Shown here: in pieces, positions 17,901 through 25,125 of the stretch
How the letters are laid out: every line of letters begins with the position of its first letter
Numbering within the stretch: position 1 is the first letter of the stretch
Assembly: GCF_900089955.1 (NCBI RefSeq)
Contig: NZ_FLQX01000101.1
Location: 1 to 64,000, forward strand
Source: Candidatus Accumulibacter aalborgensis
GTDB taxonomy: Bacteria; Pseudomonadota; Gammaproteobacteria; Burkholderiales; Rhodocyclaceae
DNA: 64,000 bases
Direction of reading: 5' to 3'
Notes under the pieces: model-generated
Database searches by the model: none
What the model was told of the DNA's origin: nothing
What the model saw: only the letters and a program-made list of their open reading frames with translations
Program-made: the position numbers and the translations under genes

Positions 17901-18464
17901 ATGAATGCCGTTGTCCCGAGCAGGAAACTGCCGAAAGTGCGTCTGGCCACCACCTCGCTGGCTGGCTGCTTCGGCTGCCACATGTCGTTTCTCGATATCG
18001 ACGAGCGCCTGTTCGCCCTCATCGAGCGCGTCGAATTCGACCGCTCGCCGCTGACCGACATCAAGCATTGCGGCCCGTGCGACATCGGCCTGATCGAAGG
18101 CGGCATCTGCAATGCCGAGAACATCCACGTCCTGCACGAGTTCCGCCGCAACTGCAAGGTCCTGATCGCCATCGGCGCCTGCGCGGTCAATGGCGGTCTG
18201 CCGGCGCAGCGCAACCACCTCGACCTCGGCCTGTGCCTGCAGGAGGTTTACCTGACCGGTCTGGGTGTCGTCGGCGGCCAGATCCCCAACGATCCCGAAC
18301 TGCCGCTGCCGCTCGACAAGGTGTACCCGATCCATGAACTCGTTCGCATCGACTACTTCATCCCCGGTTGCCCGCCGTCGGGCGACGCGATCTGGAAGTT
18401 TCTGACCGACCTGCTCGACGGGCGGACGCCGCGCCTCGGGCACCCCTTGCTTCATTTCGATTGA
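17901..18464 (+). CDS. hoxY: NAD-reducing hydrogenase, small subunit HoxY
   Basis: HoxY is the iron-sulfur small subunit that carries electrons to the [NiFe] site in HoxH. The 187-aa protein shows the proximal-cluster motif GCFGCHMSFLDIDE near residue 23, with further Cys ligands in IGACAVNGG and YFIPGCPPSGD. Its short length, with only one cluster, matches the group 3d hydrogenases. The ATG at 17901 lies 2 nt after the hoxU stop. A longer frame upstream overlaps hoxU and is not needed. Confidence 0.95.
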   Translation: MNAVVPSRKLPKVRLATTSLAGCFGCHMSFLDIDERLFALIERVEFDRSPLTDIKHCGPCDIGLIEGGICNAENIHVLHEFRRNCKVLIAIGACAVNGGLPAQRNHLDLGLCLQEVYLTGLGVVGGQIPNDPELPLPLDKVYPIHELVRIDYFIPGCPPSGDAIWKFLTDLLDGRTPRLGHPLLHFD

Positions 18465-18472
18465 GAGAGACC

Positions 18473-19966
18473 ATGGCCAGCGAGACTTTCGAACTCGAGA
18501 CCGCATCCGCCGACGCCGCGACGCTGCGCCGGGTCGCCATCGACCCGGTATCACGCGTCGAGGGCCACGGCAAGGTGACGCTGCTGCTCGACGAGAACGA
18601 TCAGGTGCAGCAGGTGCGCCTGCACATCGTCGAATTCCGCGGCTTCGAGCGCTTCATCCAGGGGCGCCCGTACTGGGAGGTGCCGGTGATGGTGCAGCGC
18701 CTGTGCGGCATCTGCCCGGTGTCGCACCACCTGGCAGCCGCCAAGGCGCTCGATCACGTGGTCGGCGCCGACCGCCTGACGCCGAGCGCCGAAAAGCTGC
18801 GCCGCCTGATGCACTACGGCCAGATCCTGCAGTCACATGCGCTGCACTTCTTTCATCTCTCGTCGCCCGATCTGCTCTTCGGTTTCGACAGCGAGGCCGG
18901 CCGGCGCAACATCGTCGGCGTTGCCGCCGCGCATCCCGAGATCGCCAGACAAGGCGTGCTGCTGCGCAAGTTTGGTCAGGAAGTGATCCGCCTGACCGCC
19001 GGCAAACGCGTCCATGGCACCGGCGCGATTCCCGGCGGTGTCAATCGCGCGCTCTCGCGCGAAGAGCGCGACGGGTTGCTGGCCGATATCTATCAGATCG
19101 TCGGCTGGAGTCGGTCGGCGGTGCGACTCGTCAAACGCCTGTACACCGCCGATCCCGCGCTCTACGAAGTTTTCGGCACCTTCCGCTCGAACATCCTGTC
19201 GCTGGTCGGCGCCAACGGCGCGCTCGACTTCTACGACGGCCGCCTGCGCGCGCGCGACGCCGACGGCAGGATCATCGTCGATGGCGCCCACGTCAAGGAC
19301 TACCACCAATTGATCCGCGAGGAAGTCAAGCCGTGGAGCTACATGAAATTCCCCTTCCTGTCCGCGCTCGGGCCCCAAAATGGCTGGTACAAGGTCGGCC
19401 CGCTGGCGCGCGTGCAGAACTGCGACTCGATCCCGACGCCGCTCGCCGAAGCCGAGCGGCGCGAGTTCATCGACCACGGTGAGGGCAAGCTGATCCACGC
19501 ACCGCTGGCCTACCACTGGGCGCGGATGATCGAGATGCTGCACGCCGCCGAGACGATCAAGGATCTGCTGCACGACGACGATCTTTCCGGTAGCGAACTG
19601 ACCACCAGCGGCGCCCGCAACCGCGAGGGCGTCGGCGTCATCGAAGCACCGCGCGGGACCTTGATCCACCACTATCGCGTCGGCGACGACGACCTGGTGA
19701 CGATGTGCAACCTGATCGTGTCGACGACGCACAACAATCAACCGATGAACGAAGCGATCCGCCGCGTCGCCCAGCGCTACCTGAACCGACGCCAACTGAC
19801 CGAGGGCCTCTTGAACCACATCGAAGTCGCCATCCGCTGCTTCGACCCCTGCCTGTCGTGCGCCACGCATGCGCTCGGCAAGATGCCGCTGCAACTCGAA
19901 TTGCTCGATGCCGCCGGGCGCGTCATCGAGCAGATCAGTTCAGACCAGTTGAACTCCCGCAGTTGA
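18473..19966 (+). CDS. hoxH: NAD-reducing hydrogenase, large catalytic subunit HoxH
   Basis: HoxH holds the [NiFe] active site that oxidises or evolves H2. The 497-aa protein has the N-terminal ligand pair RLCGICPVSHH (Cys78 and Cys81) and the C-terminal pair DPCLSCATHA (Cys460 and Cys463). About 30 residues follow the last ligand motif, the peptide that HoxW removes after Ni insertion, so the enzyme is made as a proenzyme. The start at 18473 is 8 nt after hoxY with GAGAGA upstream. Accessory hyp genes are absent here and must lie elsewhere. Confidence 0.95.
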   Translation: MASETFELETASADAATLRRVAIDPVSRVEGHGKVTLLLDENDQVQQVRLHIVEFRGFERFIQGRPYWEVPVMVQRLCGICPVSHHLAAAKALDHVVGADRLTPSAEKLRRLMHYGQILQSHALHFFHLSSPDLLFGFDSEAGRRNIVGVAAAHPEIARQGVLLRKFGQEVIRLTAGKRVHGTGAIPGGVNRALSREERDGLLADIYQIVGWSRSAVRLVKRLYTADPALYEVFGTFRSNILSLVGANGALDFYDGRLRARDADGRIIVDGAHVKDYHQLIREEVKPWSYMKFPFLSALGPQNGWYKVGPLARVQNCDSIPTPLAEAERREFIDHGEGKLIHAPLAYHWARMIEMLHAAETIKDLLHDDDLSGSELTTSGARNREGVGVIEAPRGTLIHHYRVGDDDLVTMCNLIVSTTHNNQPMNEAIRRVAQRYLNRRQLTEGLLNHIEVAIRCFDPCLSCATHALGKMPLQLELLDAAGRVIEQISSDQLNSRS

Positions 19967-20005
19967 ACTTCCGGACTCCGAGATGCGCCCAGTCGTGGTT
20001 GTAGC

Positions 20006-20033
20006 TTGGGTTAGCCCGCAGGGCGTAACCCAA
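20006..20033. repeat. REP-like palindrome between hoxH and hoxW
   Basis: Arms TTGGGTTA and TAACCCAA enclose GCCCGCAGGGCG, which itself can pair. A related partial unit (GTCGGGTTATGCC) follows within 40 bp. Such GGGTTA-GCCC-type palindromes occur in many copies in Rhodocyclales genomes as I recall, but only this one is in the window. Its place inside the hox operon could stabilise or attenuate the transcript before hoxW. Confidence 0.6.
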
Positions 20034-20116
20034 CATCCTGCGGCCGAAGTGTCGGGTTATGCCAGTCCTGAGCAACGCCGAAGAGCGACGCCAACCCGAC
20101 CTGCGAATCCGAGAAA

Positions 20117-20641
20117 TTGAAAGCGCCGGAAACGTCCCTCGCGCCGGTCGTGGTTCTCGCCTGCGGCAACCCCAGCCGCGGAGACGACGCACTCGGACCG
20201 ATCCTCCTCGATCGCCTGCAGGCCTGGCTCGAGTCCGCTGACTTCGCCGGTCTGGCCGACGACTTCGAGTTGATCGGCGACTTCCAGTTGCAGGTCGAGC
20301 ATGCGCTGGACCTCGTCGGACGGCGCCTGGCGCTCTTCATCGACGCCGGACAGCAGACGCCGGCGCCATTTGTCTTTCGTCGGGCGCAGGTCATCGACTC
20401 CGCCAGCCCCAGCACACATTCGCTGCCTCCCGAATCGGTGCTCGCCGTCCTCGCGCGCATCAGTCAGGAAGCGCCGCCGCCAGCTTTCGTGCTCTGTGTG
20501 CGCGGTGAGCGCTTCGAGTTGGGTGAGGGTCTGAGCCCCGCCGCGACGAGCCACGCCGAGGCCGCGTTTGAACTACTGCAGGAGTTGTGTCGTGCCGCTG
20601 ATGTGGGCGCCTGGCAGGCTCGCGTGATCGCGGGGGAGTAG
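20117..20641 (+). CDS. hoxW: Hydrogenase maturation endopeptidase HoxW
   Basis: HoxW belongs to the HyaD/HybD-type peptidases that clip the C-terminus of the large subunit after nickel insertion. The sequence has the signature VLACGNPSRGDDALGP (about residues 13-28) with the metal-binding Asp, and a second metal-binding Asp region at LFIDAG. Length (174 aa) is typical. The start is uncertain: TTG at 20117 gives MKAPETS, while a GTG about 30 nt later would leave a core start just before VLACGN. It is the last hox gene, 150 bp after hoxH across the REP-like element. Confidence 0.85.
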   Translation: MKAPETSLAPVVVLACGNPSRGDDALGPILLDRLQAWLESADFAGLADDFELIGDFQLQVEHALDLVGRRLALFIDAGQQTPAPFVFRRAQVIDSASPSTHSLPPESVLAVLARISQEAPPPAFVLCVRGERFELGEGLSPAATSHAEAAFELLQELCRAADVGAWQARVIAGE

Positions 20642-20837
20642 GGTATTGGCCAGTCGGGGCGTGCTGCGAGTAGCCAGCAACAACCCCATCGTCATGACTT
20701 GAGCACGGTCTGTTGGCGTATAGGCATGACCTTGACACGTTAGCGCTGAGGGTGAAGACGAGAATACCAACTGCAGCGATGGTAGCCGCCTGTTGCATTG
20801 CTTTACAACGCCCATCACTGTTGTTAGCATTTACAAC

Positions 20838-21119
20838 ATGCCAGCCATGCTGATCCTCGATGACCGCTACCCTCAAGGGGGACCATGCTTTTGTCGCTGT
20901 GCGTGTATTCCGGGTGCCGGCCGAGGTGCCCGGCAGCATGCACGACCTGAAGTACAGTCTGGCTTACGTGGTGGATGGGGTGTGTGTGCTCCGCTTTGAT
21001 AACGAGGCTGGCAAGGGCGACCACTTCCACCGCGGCGAAGCGGAGGCACCTACCTCTTCACCTCGCTGGAACAGCTTTTGGTGGACTTCTGGACCGCCGT
21101 CGATGATTGGAGAAAATGA
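20838..21119 (+). pseudogene. TumE-type toxin (DUF6516), broken by two frameshifts
   Basis: The three pieces, read in turn, give a normal DUF6516 protein: MPAMLILDDRY (from 20838), then GDHAFVAVRVFRVPAEVPGS through KYSLAYVVDGVCVLRFDNEA to HRGEAEAP, then FTSLEQLLVDFWTAVDDWRK ending at 21119. An extra base (or a 2-nt loss) sits near 20869-20873. A lost base near 21049-21053 throws the middle piece into a frame that continues straight into the next gene. TumE proteins are toxins paired with the winged-helix TumA antitoxin. This copy cannot give a normal toxin. Confidence 0.7.
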
Positions 21120-21120
21120 G

Positions 21121-21465
21121 ATGACAAACACCGTAACCATCGGCGTCGCGTCGCGCGAAGAGATCAACGCTCGCTTCATACGCGCAATGACCACCGGCAA
21201 GCGCATGGCGCCCTTCATCGGCTTTGTCGATGAGCGCGCGCTATGGCGCACGCTGACGCCGCTACGCTGGGACATCCTCAAGGTGATGACGGGTGCGGGG
21301 CCGCTCGCACTGCGGGAAATTGCGCGTCGCGTGGCGCGCGACGTGCGCGGCGTGCATGCCGACGTGCATTCGTTGCTGGCCATTGGGCTGATCGAGCGCG
21401 ACCAGGCGGGGTTTCGTTTTCCTTACGATGCAGTGCATGTGGATTTCATTCTGACGGCGGCGTGA
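21121..21465 (+). CDS. TumA-like winged-helix antitoxin (HVO_A0114 family)
   Basis: The 114-aa protein starts MTNTVTIGVASREEINARFI with an ATG 2 nt after the natural tumE stop. It has a winged-helix core (about 45-105: RWDILKVMTGAGPLALREIA, ARRVARDVRGVHADVHSLLA) of the HVO_A0114 putative DNA-binding family. Such proteins follow DUF6516 toxins and are taken as antitoxins and autorepressors. Because of the upstream frameshift, the reading frame of the toxin middle part runs directly into this gene without a stop, so a toxin-antitoxin fusion protein could also be made. Confidence 0.7.
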   Translation: MTNTVTIGVASREEINARFIRAMTTGKRMAPFIGFVDERALWRTLTPLRWDILKVMTGAGPLALREIARRVARDVRGVHADVHSLLAIGLIERDQAGFRFPYDAVHVDFILTAA

Positions 21466-21858
21466 TTTTCGAGAACGCTGACGCTTCAGGCAAAAGATGG
21501 AAAACCTGCTCTCTGTCCCCTCTCGGCCAATACCTGCCGATCGATGTTGGCATTCCATTGGCCTGGTGGCACGATGCAATCATGCATAGACTTCTTCTAC
21601 AGTGTCGTTATCCTCGCTTCTCTTGCTTGGAGCCCTGGGGGGGCAGTTCCGCAAATGTGGCCGGCTTTCCTACAAAGAGCCTTCTATGGAAGCACGTTGC
21701 GTTCAAGCGCACAGCATAGCTGTGCTCGACGAAAGCATAGGATATGCTATACAAGTAGCAGTTTTGGACGAAACAGCGCGTGGGTCACCCTTTAGCAAGA
21801 TGTCTGAAATACTGCCCCTTGCCCAATACAATGCCCGTTCTATCAAGTGAGGCACCCC
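21466..21858. promoter_or_regulatory. Gene-free stretch with two inverted repeats upstream of the ATPase operon
   Basis: No convincing gene is seen in these 393 bp; short frames lack family content. Two neighbouring inverted repeats, GCACAG-CATAG-CTGTGC (21709-21725) and AGCATA-GGA-TATGCT (21734-21748), lie about 110-150 bp before the ATPase start. TATGCTATACA overlaps the second and could serve as a -10 region. They may be operators for the following two-gene operon. Confidence 0.4.
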
Positions 21859-23040
21859 ATGAAGCCGGCAGCATTCGAGGAAGCTCCTGCGTCAAATAGA
21901 CCCCTTAGGCTACTTGTCCGAAACTTCGCGCACATGAAGCAGGTGGACCTCACTTTCGGCGACCTAACCGTGCTGGTCGGACCACAGGGAGCAGGTAAGA
22001 GCCTAGCGCTGCAGTGGCTCAAGGTGGCGATGGACGGCCGACAACTCGTCGATGCTCTGAAGGCTGCCGGACATCCCACTGATCGGCCTGACGTGCTTAT
22101 CGACTTGATCTTCGGCAGCGGCATGGCTCCAGCCTGGAGAGATGGTGAGACTCAAGTTAGGCTCGATAAGAAAGAAATCTCCCCCAAGAACCTTGCCAGG
22201 ATCGGAAACGGAAGCGAACGCCTCTTCTTCGTCCCGGCGCACCGTTCAATGCTGATCAGCGATGGCTGGGCCTCACCATTCCAGAAGCTCACATCAGACA
22301 CTCCCGCTGTGGCACGCATGTTCAGCCAGAACCTCTTTGATCGATTCAGCGGCAAGGATGCGGGCACGCTTTTTCCCGTCGAAAAGAGGCTGAAGCGAGA
22401 GATCCGTAAGAAGATCGATGAGGCAGTATTTCACGGCGGCACGATCGGCATCGAAGAGGACAGCCAGCACGCGCAGCGCCTTCGCTTGGTGCACGGCGCG
22501 ATGCACTTGCCCTTCATGACATGGACCGCTGGGCAGCGCGAATTCACGCCTCTTATGCTCGGTCTCTACCACTTACTCCCGTCAGTGCAACTGCGCAAGC
22601 GGATGGGAACAGAATGGGTTGTTATTGAAGAGCCCGAGATGGGTCTTCACCCTCAAGCGGTGACCGCTGTGATGCTCCTCGTTCTTGATCTCTTATGGCG
22701 CGGGTACCGGGTAGTGCTCTCGACGCACTCACCACATGTATTGACGATGCTATGGATGATGCGCCAATTGAAGGAGCAAAACGCGCGCTGGCAACTAGTC
22801 TGCGACGCATTCGACGTGGCGCGGGCTCCTATGAGGCGCGTAGCTGAAGAGGCGATTGGCAAGGATTTCCGTGCGTATCTAATGCAGTTCGACGACGGTG
22901 GAAAAGTCACGTCAGTGGACATCTCTGAACTCGATCCAAGCGCAGAGGAAGAGCGTATCGCAGGGTGGGGCGGTCTGACGGAGTTCTCTTCCCGCTTTGG
23001 TGATGCTGTGCGCAAGGCTGTGAACGAGGCAGAGTTGTGA
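21859..23040 (+). CDS. ABC/SMC-type ATPase (AAA_21-like), candidate defence protein
   Basis: The 393-aa soluble protein has Walker A GPQGAGKS (41-48), a signature-like TAGQREFTPL (223-232), Walker B with D-loop (VVIEEPEMGLHP, about 254-265) and the switch histidine in LSTHSP (about 287-292). This is the layout of standalone ABC-type ATPases found in OLD, Septu (PtuA), PARIS (AriA) and similar anti-phage systems. The ATG at 21859 is chosen over GTG 21847 because GTGAGG then serves as ribosome binding site. It overlaps the next gene by 4 nt. No nuclease domain is fused, so effector function, if any, must come from the partner. Confidence 0.8.
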   Translation: MKPAAFEEAPASNRPLRLLVRNFAHMKQVDLTFGDLTVLVGPQGAGKSLALQWLKVAMDGRQLVDALKAAGHPTDRPDVLIDLIFGSGMAPAWRDGETQVRLDKKEISPKNLARIGNGSERLFFVPAHRSMLISDGWASPFQKLTSDTPAVARMFSQNLFDRFSGKDAGTLFPVEKRLKREIRKKIDEAVFHGGTIGIEEDSQHAQRLRLVHGAMHLPFMTWTAGQREFTPLMLGLYHLLPSVQLRKRMGTEWVVIEEPEMGLHPQAVTAVMLLVLDLLWRGYRVVLSTHSPHVLTMLWMMRQLKEQNARWQLVCDAFDVARAPMRRVAEEAIGKDFRAYLMQFDDGGKVTSVDISELDPSAEEERIAGWGGLTEFSSRFGDAVRKAVNEAEL

Positions 23041-23510
23041 ACAAAGGTGCTAAGAAGACGCCAGTTAGGAGTGCTCTGCGGGGGGATTCGATGCTTCTGC
23101 CCTTGGTAGCCAATGGATTGGGCGCGTTGAAGAACGCGCACCGAGGCTACTTCGACGCTGCGATTCGACAGACGTTTGCTGATAGCCTTGACTTGGACGA
23201 GGCCATGCAACCTGACCATGAACAGGCGAACCGATGGGACTACTTGCTGGGCCATGCTCCGAGCGGTAACGTTGTGGCCGTTGAGCCTCACTCGGCCAAG
23301 CAGGACGAGATCACCACGTTGATCAATAAGCGCGTCGCCGCGCGCGAACAGATGAGGGGCCACCTGCGCGACGGTGCGCGCGTGGCGAAATGGCTCTGGG
23401 TTGCATCGGGAAAGGTCCACTTCGCGAACACCGAGAAGACTAGACTGCGTCTCGACCAGAACGGCATCGAGTTCGTGGGCACGAAGGTCACTGCCAAGCA
23501 TCTGCCTTAG
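23037..23510 (+). CDS. Unknown 157-aa partner of the ATPase, possible nuclease-like effector
   Basis: I do not recognise a named family. The GTG start at 23037 overlaps the ATPase stop (GTGA), so the two are translationally coupled. After a short N-terminal region, the core reads WDYLLG (about 67-72), VVAVEPHSAKQDEI (about 79-92) and, near the end, KWLWVASGKVHF (about 118-129). The pattern of an acidic residue, a strand, Glu83 and Lys88 is loosely like a PD-(D/E)xK nuclease core, but the spacing does not fit the strict motif. No signal peptide or membrane segment is present. The tight pairing with an ABC ATPase suggests a two-protein complex. Confidence 0.65.
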   Translation: MNKGAKKTPVRSALRGDSMLLPLVANGLGALKNAHRGYFDAAIRQTFADSLDLDEAMQPDHEQANRWDYLLGHAPSGNVVAVEPHSAKQDEITTLINKRVAAREQMRGHLRDGARVAKWLWVASGKVHFANTEKTRLRLDQNGIEFVGTKVTAKHLP

Positions 23511-23726
23511 CCGCCTATGCGCAACCCGTCAATGCACTAGACCTGCGCGGCAGGCCGCTGATTTCGAGCTTTGGACGGCCGGTTCGGAGACACCTGACTG
23601 GCTCCTGAGGGTCGGAAGCGGACGAGAGCCAAAAGGGCGAAGCTCAGATCATATTCCTTGAAAATAAATGGTGTGGGCCCGGATTGAATTTCGAGAGTCG
23701 TAGCCAATTAGCGAGGGCGTAGTTGA

Positions 23727-24221
23727 ATGTTTTACCTTGACCTGTTTCGTGCCCTTGACGGTGAGAATGTCCGCTATGTCTTGATTGGCGGGTTGGCGCT
23801 GAATATTCATGGTGTCGAGCGGGCAACGATGGATATCGACTTGATGCTCGCCATGGATGCAGAGAATCTTGCTGCCTTTCGTCGTGCCGCCGAAGGTCTG
23901 GGGATGACGCCGGTGCTGCCCGTGTCGATGAAGGATTTTTCTGATCCAGAAACCCTTCAACAGTGGATCAGCGAGAAACATATGCTGGCGTTTGCCTTAC
24001 GCTCACAGGAATTGAGTGCGCCGACGGTCGATATCCTTGTGCAGCCGAAAGTGGCTTTTGATATCGCTTGGGCGCGGCATGTGGAAAAGAATTTGGGGGA
24101 CATCCGTGTTCGCCTTGTCCATATCGACGACCTGATAGCACTGAAGACGGGAACCGGCAGGCAGCGCGATGTGGCAGATGTCAACGCACTGGAACGTTTG
24201 AAGGACCTGGGGCGGGGATGA
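23727..24221 (+). CDS. Nucleotidyltransferase-fold protein (AbiEii/DUF6036-like)
   Basis: The 164-aa protein has the minimal nucleotidyltransferase signature GGLALNIHGVERATMDIDLM (about 22-41), where the two Asp of DIDLM would bind metal. A third acidic strand reads TVDILV. Such proteins are found in TA-like and abortive-infection gene pairs, where they can modify tRNA or the partner protein. It overlaps the next short gene by 4 nt (ATGA). Which molecule it modifies is unknown. Confidence 0.7.
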   Translation: MFYLDLFRALDGENVRYVLIGGLALNIHGVERATMDIDLMLAMDAENLAAFRRAAEGLGMTPVLPVSMKDFSDPETLQQWISEKHMLAFALRSQELSAPTVDILVQPKVAFDIAWARHVEKNLGDIRVRLVHIDDLIALKTGTGRQRDVADVNALERLKDLGRG

Positions 24222-24391
24222 ACGTGGAACGTATGGATTTCAGCTATGAAATATCGGACGAGCGGCTGCTGGCCTACAGCCAGTTGCCCCTTCTGGATCG
24301 CCTGCGCTGGCTGGACGAGGTGCGCCAGTTCACGCTGATGGTACGGCAGGCGCCGATTGTAGATAGGGAACAGACGATCGCCAAGTCCTGA
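24218..24391 (+). CDS. Small 57-aa partner of the nucleotidyltransferase
   Basis: The ATG at 24218 overlaps the stop of the preceding nucleotidyltransferase, so both are coupled. The product is short and mostly helical (YEISDERLLAYSQLPLLDRL, RWLDEVRQFTLMVRQAP), with no Cys, signal peptide or membrane segment. Similar short helical proteins commonly sit beside DUF6036-like nucleotidyltransferases as I recall, probably as the partner of a TA-like module. Function is not known. Confidence 0.6.
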   Translation: MNVERMDFSYEISDERLLAYSQLPLLDRLRWLDEVRQFTLMVRQAPIVDREQTIAKS

Positions 24392-24534
24392 CGACAGATC
24401 CACGGAGAGTTGACAAGCAAACGGCGCCGCGCCTTGGATGTATGCTATCGTATTCCACTCGTATCACATGACGGCTCCTGGTAGCCGTGGCCCATGTAAC
24501 CGGTCTCGTCCCAACCCGAAAGGTGCCGCAAGCC

Positions 24535-25077
24535 ATGAACCATCGAATCGCTCCAGTGACACTGGCATTCTTTTCCGCGATCGCCGTTGCTCAGGACAGG
24601 CCGCGCTCGGCAGATGAACAATTGATACGCATGGTCAACGCGTACCGAGTCGAACAGGGTCTCAACCCAGTCGCAAGCTCACCTTCGCTGACCCAAGTGG
24701 CTGTGGACCATGTCAAGGATCTGGAGCGCATGCCACCAAACGGGCAATGCAACAACCACAGTTGGTCGTCGGCAGGGGACTGGACTTCCTGCTGTTACAC
24801 CGCCGATCACGCTCAGGCCAGGTGCATGTGGGACAAACCTCGCGAAATCACTGGCGGGGTGTACCGCGGCAATGGCTACGAAATCGCCCATCACGGCTCG
24901 GGCGTTACCCCTGAAACGGCTCTCCGAGGCTGGCAAAGCAGCTCAGGGCATAACAGTGTGATAGTCAACAACGGTAAGTGGGCAGATGTTCACTGGAAGG
25001 CAATTGGAGCTGCGGTATCAGAACACTATGCCGTCGTATGGTTTGGCAAGGAGGCCGACCCGGCGATCGGCCGATAA
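24535..25077 (+). CDS. Secreted CAP-domain protein
   Basis: The 180-aa protein has a signal peptide (VTLAFFSAIAVAQ) and a CAP/SCP domain over the rest of its length (ADEQLIRMVNAYRVEQGLNP at its start, SGHNSVIVNNGKW near its end). The CAP sandwich usually has two His and two acidic residues; candidates are His in VAVDHVKD and SSGHN. Six or more Cys in the middle suggest disulfides, fitting export. Bacterial CAP proteins have few known functions, so the role is open. The ATG at 24535 follows AAAGGTG. A GTG at 24487 would spoil the signal peptide. Confidence 0.75.
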   Translation: MNHRIAPVTLAFFSAIAVAQDRPRSADEQLIRMVNAYRVEQGLNPVASSPSLTQVAVDHVKDLERMPPNGQCNNHSWSSAGDWTSCCYTADHAQARCMWDKPREITGGVYRGNGYEIAHHGSGVTPETALRGWQSSSGHNSVIVNNGKWADVHWKAIGAAVSEHYAVVWFGKEADPAIGR

Positions 25078-25082
25078 GTATT

Positions 25083-25112
25083 CGCGCTGGCCGTTGAACG
25101 GCGTCCAGCGCG
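25083..25112. terminator. Possible shared terminator between convergent genes
   Basis: Arms CGCGCTGG (25083-25090) and CCAGCGCG (25105-25112) flank a 14-nt loop between the CAP gene and the prc gene, which point at each other. There is no clear T run on either side, so a Rho-independent function is doubtful. Confidence 0.35.
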
Positions 25113-25125
25113 GTGAGCAGCGAGT

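Noticed and set aside
16568-18214. 548-codon frame opposite hoxF/hoxU/hoxY
   Set aside because: It crosses three well-supported genes and has no family sequence.
640-21120. Sequencing error as the general cause of the frameshifts
   Set aside because: Very long genes (1859 and 2246 codons) and all metabolic genes are intact, while indels fall only in toxin genes; single sites should still be checked in reads.
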